DNA from: Lachnospiraceae bacterium
GTDB lineage: Bacteria; Bacillota; Clostridia; Lachnospirales; Lachnospiraceae
Length of the DNA stretch: 11,422 bases
Assembly: GCA_024403585.1 (NCBI GenBank)
Contig: JAKSRN010000040.1
Span: 1-11,422 of the forward strand
Direction: 5' to 3'
Every line of letters starts with the position of its first letter. Position 1 is the stretch's first letter. Shown here one piece after another: positions 7,484 to 11,422 of this stretch. The notes beneath the pieces were generated by a model. The model made no database searches. It had not been told where the DNA came from and saw only the letters and a list, made by a program, of their open reading frames with translations. The position numbers were made by a program, and so were the translations under genes.

Positions 7484-7559
7484 TCTTCCGTCTTCCTGAT
7501 CTGCACACGTCTTCCTGACTGGCACAGATCACCCTGGCCGGCACACGTCTCCTTTGCCG
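7484..7559. repeat. Degenerate 19-bp tandem repeat in the fabG-fabF spacer
   Basis: Four head-to-tail 19-bp units can be laid out at 7484, 7503, 7522 and 7541. The clearest evidence is GCACACGTCT at 7503 and again at 7541 (38 = 2 x 19 bases apart) and CGTCTTCCTGA at 7489 and 7508 (19 apart). Compared with the unit at 7503, the others match at about 12-14 of 19 positions. The repeat fills most of the 111-bp gap and stops just before the fabF ribosome site. I cannot assign a function. Confidence 0.6.
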
Positions 7560-7563
7560 ACTC

Positions 7564-8304
7564 TTACATAGCCATACCGCCATCCACACACAGCACCTGG
7601 CCTGTAATATAAGCCGCAGAATCTGATACCAGCCATGCCACTGCTGCTGCAACATCCTCTGCCTGTCCCATTCTTCCAAGAGGGATATTCTTTCTGCTTT
7701 CCTCTTTCACCTCATCTGAGAGAACTTCCGTCATCTCAGTTTCAATAAAGCCAGGAGCGACAGCATTTACCGTAATTCCCCTGGATGCCAGCTCTTTTGC
7801 TGCGGATTTGGTGAGGCCGATGATGCCGGCTTTAGAAGCACTGTAGTTCAGCTGGCCTGCATTTCCCCGGAGGGCAACAACGGAAGAAAGGTTGACGATT
7901 CTTCCTGCTCTCTGTTTCAGCATCTGACGGGATGCAAAACGGATGGTATTGAAGGCACCCTTCAGGTTCACATCCAGCACACGGTCAAAATCCGCTTCTT
8001 TCATCTGCATCAGAAGACCGTCTCTTGTGATGCCTGCATTATTGATGAGGACATCCAGGCTGCCAAAGCTCTTGATAATCTCCTTCATCGCTGTCTCGGT
8101 GTCTGCATAGGAAGAGACATCCCATGCTCTTACATGTGCTTCACCGCCGTTTTTCTCAATTTCCACTTTTACCTGCTCCGCTCTCTCGGTGTTGCCGGAA
8201 CAGTTGATCACCACACGGTATCCTTCAGCTGCAAGCTTCAGAGCGATCGCTCTGCCGATTCCTCTTGAGCCGCCGGTTACCAGGGCTGTTTTCTTATCTG
8301 ACAT
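7564..8304 (-). CDS. fabG: 3-oxoacyl-ACP reductase
   Basis: A 246-residue short-chain dehydrogenase that reduces 3-ketoacyl-ACP to (3R)-hydroxyacyl-ACP with NADPH. The cofactor loop TGGSRGIGRAI is at residues 10-20, the NNAG motif at 88-91, and the catalytic set Ser141 (NLSSVVALRGN), Tyr154 and Lys158 (YSASK) is intact. The end VNAVAPGFIETEM...ITGQVLCVDGGMAM is characteristic of FabG. GGAAGGAG lies 9 bases before the ATG, and the gene follows fabD by 18 bases. Many paralogous SDRs exist, but operon position and length make FabG the clear choice. Confidence 0.95.
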   Translation of the reverse strand: MSDKKTALVTGGSRGIGRAIALKLAAEGYRVVINCSGNTERAEQVKVEIEKNGGEAHVRAWDVSSYADTETAMKEIIKSFGSLDVLINNAGITRDGLLMQMKEADFDRVLDVNLKGAFNTIRFASRQMLKQRAGRIVNLSSVVALRGNAGQLNYSASKAGIIGLTKSAAKELASRGITVNAVAPGFIETEMTEVLSDEVKEESRKNIPLGRMGQAEDVAAAVAWLVSDSAAYITGQVLCVDGGMAM

Positions 8305-8322
8305 GCTGCATTACTCCTTCCA

Positions 8323-9246
8323 TCAACCCTTCAGTGCGGCAGCTACGCTCTCCACATCCGCGTAGGCTGCTACATTGTACACCTTCACAGAACGGTCGAT
8401 CTTTCTCATGAAGCCGTTCAGTGTCTTGCCGGGGCCGATCTCCACGAAGGTATCAACACCTGCTTCCAGCATTCTTCTCATGCTCTGCTCCCATCTGACA
8501 GAGGAATAGATCTGTTTCTTCAGCAGAGCTTTTGTCTCGCTGATCTCTGTCACTTCCTCTGCGGTAACATTGGTCACATAAGGAACGGTCAGTGGTGTGA
8601 AAGCAACTTTATCCAGTTCCTCTTCCATCTTTGCTCCAGCCGGCTCAAGCAGCGGAGAATGGAAAGGGCCGGATACTTTCAGCGGAAGGATTCTCTTTGC
8701 ACCAACCGCTTTCAAAGGTTCTGCTGCAGCCTTCACAGCATCTGCCTTTCCTGTGATCACGATCTGACCCGGACAGTTATAGTTGGCGATCCAGACATCC
8801 TTTATTCCTGCAAGGGCATGCTCCATAGGTGCCGCATCCAGCCCCAGGACAGCTGCCATACCGCCTTCTCCGGCAGGATATGTATCCTGCATCAGAATTC
8901 CTCTGATGCGGACTGTTCTGATGGCATCCTCCAGAGACATACCGCCTGCCGCATAGATGGCGCAATACTCGCCAAGGCTTAAGCCGGCCGTCATATCCGG
9001 TGTGATGCCCTTGTTTACCAGTTCTCTTTCCATGGCAATGCAGGTCGTTACCAGCGCTGCCTGTGTATACTCTGTGAGATCCAGCTTGTCATTCTCTTCA
9101 AAGCAAAGGGCTTTCATATCCAGCTGTAAAAGCTCGGATGCTTTGTCATAGACTTCCTTTGCCAGTTCACTGTTCTCATAAAAATCTTTTCCCATTCCGA
9201 CGGTCTGACAACCCTGTCCGGGAAAGATGAATGCAATCTTACTCAT
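8323..9246 (-). CDS. fabD: Malonyl-CoA:ACP transacylase
   Basis: A 307-residue acyltransferase that loads malonyl from malonyl-CoA onto ACP for FabH and FabF. Signatures: FIFPGQGCQTVGMGKDF at the N-terminus, nucleophile Ser90 in GLSLGEYCA, malonate-binding Arg115 (TVRIRGILMQ) and His196 (VSGPFHSPLL). Length matches E. coli FabD (309). Its ATG overlaps the end of fabK by 8 bases (ATGAGTAA), so translation of the two is probably coupled. An ACP partner must come from a gene outside this window. Confidence 0.96.
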   Translation of the reverse strand: MSKIAFIFPGQGCQTVGMGKDFYENSELAKEVYDKASELLQLDMKALCFEENDKLDLTEYTQAALVTTCIAMERELVNKGITPDMTAGLSLGEYCAIYAAGGMSLEDAIRTVRIRGILMQDTYPAGEGGMAAVLGLDAAPMEHALAGIKDVWIANYNCPGQIVITGKADAVKAAAEPLKAVGAKRILPLKVSGPFHSPLLEPAGAKMEEELDKVAFTPLTVPYVTNVTAEEVTEISETKALLKKQIYSSVRWEQSMRRMLEAGVDTFVEIGPGKTLNGFMRKIDRSVKVYNVAAYADVESVAAALKG

Positions 9247-10177
9247 AGAAACCTTTTCCTTTCAGGAGCGCATCGGTCTCGGCGACCAGTGTCTCCATAA
9301 CCTCCTTGCAGGTTGGAATGTCCTTGATCATTCCTGCGATCTGTCCGGACATAACACTTCCTGTGCGGACATCACCCTCTGTTACTGCTTTGCGAAGACC
9401 GCCGACAGTCAGCATCTCCAGCTCTTCGAATGTAGCTCCGGCCTTCTCCATATCCAGATATTTCTTAGTTGCCTCATTACGGAGAACGCGTACCGGATGT
9501 CCGCCGCTTCTTCCTGTAACACGGGTATCAATATCTTTTGCTTTAACAATGTAATTTTTATAATTCTCATGTACCACCGCATCCTGTGTTGCCACAAAAC
9601 GGGTACCCATCTGCACGCCTGAAGCCCCCAGCATAAATGCTGCCGCGATTCCTCTTCCGTCTGCAATACCACCGGCTGCAATAACCGGAACTTTTACCGC
9701 ATCAACTACCTGCGGCACCAGTACCATTGTGGTGGTCTCGCCGATATGTCCGCCGGACTCTGTTCCCTCTGCTACTACGGCATCTGCTCCTGCTTTTACC
9801 ATCATCTTAGCCAGGGCAACGGAAGCAACTACAGGGATCACCTTGATACCGGCCTCTTTCCACATGGTCATGTATTTACCAGGGTTTCCTGCACCGGTGG
9901 TCACTACTTTGACTTTCTCCTCAGCCACTACCTTTGCCACTTCATCGGCATATGGGCTCATCAGCATGATATTCACACCGAATGGTTTGTCTGTGAGCTC
10001 TTTTGCCTTGCGGATCTCGTCACGCACCCACTCAGCCGGTGCATTGGCTGCACCGATGAGACCAAGGCCGCCTGCCTCTGATACTGCAGCTGCAAGACGA
10101 TGCTCTGCAACCCATGCCATACCTCCCTGAATGATTGGATATTCAATTCCTAATAATGTGGTTAATTCTGTTTTCAT
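9239..10177 (-). CDS. fabK: FMN-dependent enoyl-ACP reductase II
   Basis: A 312-residue TIM-barrel flavoprotein that reduces trans-2-enoyl-ACP, the last step of each cycle; it is unrelated to the triclosan-sensitive SDR enzyme FabI. It has IEYPIIQGGMAWVAEHRLAAAVSEAGGLGLIG at the N-terminus, GVNIMLMSP, the EGTESGGHIGE motif with His144 (the position of the catalytic His of Streptococcus pneumoniae FabK), PVIAAGGIADGRG and GVQMGTRF for flavin phosphate binding. AGGAG lies 9 bases before the ATG, and the gene follows fabH by 15 bases. Related 2-nitropropane dioxygenases share the fold, but fab context and the motifs favour FabK. No fabI is seen here. Confidence 0.95.
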   Translation of the reverse strand: MKTELTTLLGIEYPIIQGGMAWVAEHRLAAAVSEAGGLGLIGAANAPAEWVRDEIRKAKELTDKPFGVNIMLMSPYADEVAKVVAEEKVKVVTTGAGNPGKYMTMWKEAGIKVIPVVASVALAKMMVKAGADAVVAEGTESGGHIGETTTMVLVPQVVDAVKVPVIAAGGIADGRGIAAAFMLGASGVQMGTRFVATQDAVVHENYKNYIVKAKDIDTRVTGRSGGHPVRVLRNEATKKYLDMEKAGATFEELEMLTVGGLRKAVTEGDVRTGSVMSGQIAGMIKDIPTCKEVMETLVAETDALLKGKGFYE

Positions 10178-10192
10178 ATGGTTATACTCCTT

Positions 10193-11185
10193 CTATCCCT
10201 CTTCGGATCCTGTTATTCTGTCCATCTGCCACTCTATATAGGATCCGCCCCAGGCAAGTCCTGCCCCGAATCCCGCAAGAACTAATCTTTGTCCTCTCTT
10301 TAGTTTACCACGTCTGTTCAGCTGGTCCAAAAGAACCGGGATAGTTCCTGCAGAAAAATTTGCATATTCATCCACATTCACAGGAACTTTCCAAGGAGGA
10401 ACTTTCAGTTTCTTGACCACGCTTTCAATGATCCTTCCGTTTGCCTGATGCAGAAGAAAGAGATCCACATCCTCTACCCCGCATCCAGCCTGCTCCAGTA
10501 CCTCGTGGATCACCTGCGGAACCCTGGTCAGTGCAAATTTAAAGATCTCTTTACCATCCATCCGGAGATAGGTTTCCTCCATAGCCGGCTGGATCCTCTG
10601 GTGACGGCTCTTGGCAAGGAGTGCCCCTGCTTTTGTACTATCTGTATGCATCACCCCATAGAAAGGAATGTCCTCTTCTGTTGCCTGGACAACCACAGCT
10701 CCGGCTCCGTCTCCAAAGAGAATACAGCTGCTTCTGTCCTCCCAGTCCACCAGATTGGATATGGCATCTGCCCCAATGACCACTGCAAGCTTCGCCATAC
10801 CTGCTCTGATATAGGCCTGCGCAGTAATCAGCGCAAACACAAATCCAGAGCAGGCGGCTGAAATATCAAAGCAGGCCGCATGCTTTGCACCAATCAATTG
10901 CTGTACACAGCAGGAAGCAGCAGGAACGTGTGTGTTGCTAGAGGAGGTGGCCAAAAGGATCAGATCCAGATCCTCCGGATCGATCCCGGCCATTGATATA
11001 GCATTCCCTGCAGCTTCCGCGGCCAGACTGGTGGTCGTTTCCTCTCCTGATATGATATGTCTGTTTCGGATTCCGGTCCTCTCACGGATCCAGGCATCGC
11101 TGGTATCCATGTGCTCTGAAAGTTCCTGGTTGGAAACTACCCTTACGGGCATGCAGGAACCGGTTCCGATAATTTTTCCTGTCAT
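10193..11185 (-). CDS. fabH: Beta-ketoacyl-ACP synthase III (chain-initiating)
   Basis: First gene of the operon. It condenses an acyl-CoA primer with malonyl-ACP to start chains. With the start at 11185 (MTGKIIGTGSCMP) the protein has 330 residues and the catalytic triad is Cys112 (FDISAACSGF), His246 (LFLLHQAN) and Asn276 (YANFSAGTIP); Cys112 is at the E. coli position. A GGAG six bases upstream supports this start. An ATG four codons earlier (11197, MEKSMTGK) is possible, but its AAGGA touches the codon. The segment after Asn276 reads FSAGTIP where most FabH proteins have TSAASIP. DWEDRSSCILFGDGAGAVVV and the C-terminal GFGAGLAWG are standard. Whether it prefers acetyl-CoA or branched primers cannot be read from this. 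Confidence 0.95.
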   Translation of the reverse strand: MTGKIIGTGSCMPVRVVSNQELSEHMDTSDAWIRERTGIRNRHIISGEETTTSLAAEAAGNAISMAGIDPEDLDLILLATSSSNTHVPAASCCVQQLIGAKHAACFDISAACSGFVFALITAQAYIRAGMAKLAVVIGADAISNLVDWEDRSSCILFGDGAGAVVVQATEEDIPFYGVMHTDSTKAGALLAKSRHQRIQPAMEETYLRMDGKEIFKFALTRVPQVIHEVLEQAGCGVEDVDLFLLHQANGRIIESVVKKLKVPPWKVPVNVDEYANFSAGTIPVLLDQLNRRGKLKRGQRLVLAGFGAGLAWGGSYIEWQMDRITGSEEG

Positions 11186-11218
11186 AGATTTCTCCATTCC
11201 TTATGTCTTGCTTGTTGC

Positions 11219-11224
11219 ATTATA
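11219..11224 (-). promoter_or_regulatory. Possible second -10 element (P2) upstream of fabH
   Basis: A perfect TATAAT lies on the minus strand 33 bases before the fabH start. No good -35 hexamer is found at 16-18 bp spacing, where the sequence falls inside the operator region. It may be a weak or activator-dependent promoter, or chance in AT-rich DNA. Confidence 0.25.
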
Positions 11225-11225
11225 A

Positions 11226-11238
11226 TTTGAGTTTTAAA
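11226..11238. promoter_or_regulatory. FabT-type operator 2 (one-mismatch copy) upstream of fabH
   Basis: TTTGAGTTTTAAA fits the TTTGA-N3-TCAAA pattern with one mismatch. Its centre is 16 bases from that of operator 1, downstream of the predicted transcription start, consistent with a second, weaker site for the same dimeric repressor. Confidence 0.5.
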
Positions 11239-11258
11239 TATTTTGATATTCAAACTAT
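11238..11258. promoter_or_regulatory. FabT-type operator 1 overlapping the fabH promoter -10
   Basis: The core TTTGATATTCAAA (11242-11254) is a perfect TTTGA-N3-TCAAA inverted repeat. Symmetry continues outward to ATA/TAT after one mismatch, making a near-perfect 21-bp dyad. This is the pattern known for streptococcal FabT sites. It covers part of the -10 hexamer and the probable start point, so a bound protein would repress. It is the likely target of the FabT-like protein encoded at 1408-1866. Confidence 0.7.
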
Positions 11259-11281
11259 ACCACATATTTTCCAGTTGTCAA
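11254..11281 (-). promoter_or_regulatory. Main promoter of the fatty-acid synthesis operon (P1)
   Basis: On the minus strand a perfect -35 TTGACA (11281-11276) is followed after 16 bases by TATAGT (11259-11254) with an extended -10 TG (TGG-TATAGT). The predicted start near 11247 leaves a leader of about 60 bases before fabH. I see no other strong promoter between here and the regulator gene, so the nine enzyme genes are probably one transcript. Confidence 0.75.
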
Positions 11282-11350
11282 GAATAAATATGAAGAGAAA
11301 CATCCTGCCGCCAGCTACCAGATCAGGATCGCTGTTCTATTTTCTGCCAG

Positions 11351-11390
11351 AAAAGGAAAAGGGGACAAAAAGCAACTGCTCTTTGTCCCC
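11351..11390 (-). terminator. Intrinsic terminator of an upstream minus-strand gene outside the window
   Basis: Nine-base arms GGGGACAAA (11361-11369) and TTTGTCCCC (11382-11390) extend after one mismatch by AGC/GCT to a small loop. On the minus strand the hairpin runs into TTTTCCTTTT; on the plus strand the tail is AAAAGG. It therefore ends transcription entering from the right and isolates the fabH promoter. The last 32 bases of the window (11391-11422) show no gene I can identify. Confidence 0.8.
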
Positions 11391-11422
11391 CAAAAGGAAT
11401 ATGTATGTCTAACCTGCTTATC

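Noticed and set aside
7453..7506. Extension of FabF by 18 residues to 7506
   Set aside because: The added residues are atypical, catalytic numbering fits the 7452 start, and the stretch is part of the 19-bp repeat region.
7503..7550. GCACACGTCT twice, reminiscent of a sequencing-adapter core
   Set aside because: Only about 10 bases agree, flanks differ, and both copies belong to a 19-bp periodic repeat inside an intact operon, so contamination is unlikely.
7484..7559. Short tandem units as a CRISPR array
   Set aside because: Units are degenerate and contiguous with no unique spacers, and no cas genes are nearby.
201..11225. Many plus-strand open frames, some over 120 codons
   Set aside because: Nearly all lie opposite strongly conserved minus-strand enzymes, have no recognisable domains, and are antisense shadows.

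Overview
The window is one chromosomal, fully co-directional block (everything reads on the minus strand) carrying a complete type II fatty-acid synthesis operon without an acyl-carrier-protein gene. Gene content and order, the MarR/FabT-type regulator, the use of FabK as enoyl reductase and the moderate base composition point to a Firmicute of the class Clostridia, most likely Lachnospiraceae. That placement is an inference from family knowledge, not from a search.

Layout in transcription order (right to left). At the right edge (11351-11390) an intrinsic terminator closes an unseen upstream minus-strand gene. A promoter region follows (11219-11281): a TTGACA / TGn-TATAGT promoter overlapped by a TTTGA-N3-TCAAA inverted repeat, plus a second, one-mismatch copy just downstream. 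Then come fabH, fabK, fabD, fabG, fabF, accB, fabZ, accC and a fused accD-accA gene. After a 70-bp gap with its own plausible promoter and a 14-bp perfect palindrome comes a FabT-like MarR regulator, then an intrinsic terminator (about 1310-1350). The left end holds most of a separate gene, a 23S rRNA (uracil-5-)-methyltransferase of the RlmD/RumA family, which runs off the window shortly before its stop.

How it works together. AccC carboxylates biotin carried on AccB, and the AccD-AccA fusion transfers the carboxyl group to acetyl-CoA, giving malonyl-CoA. FabD moves malonyl onto ACP and FabH starts chains by condensing an acyl-CoA with malonyl-ACP. FabF, FabG, FabZ and FabK then run the elongation cycle of condensation, ketoreduction, dehydration and enoyl reduction. 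The expected catalytic residues are visible in every enzyme. The FabT-like protein at the tail of the operon is the natural candidate to bind the inverted repeats at its head.

I see no mobile element, CRISPR array, tRNA or rRNA gene, and no wholly new system. The points worth a second look are the accDA fusion with a long non-conserved linker, the missing acpP, the twin operators and possible second promoter at fabH, the distal regulator with its own palindrome-bearing promoter, a degenerate 19-bp tandem repeat between fabG and fabF, paired hairpins between accB and fabZ, and a lysine-rich repeated N-terminal tail on the RlmD-like enzyme.
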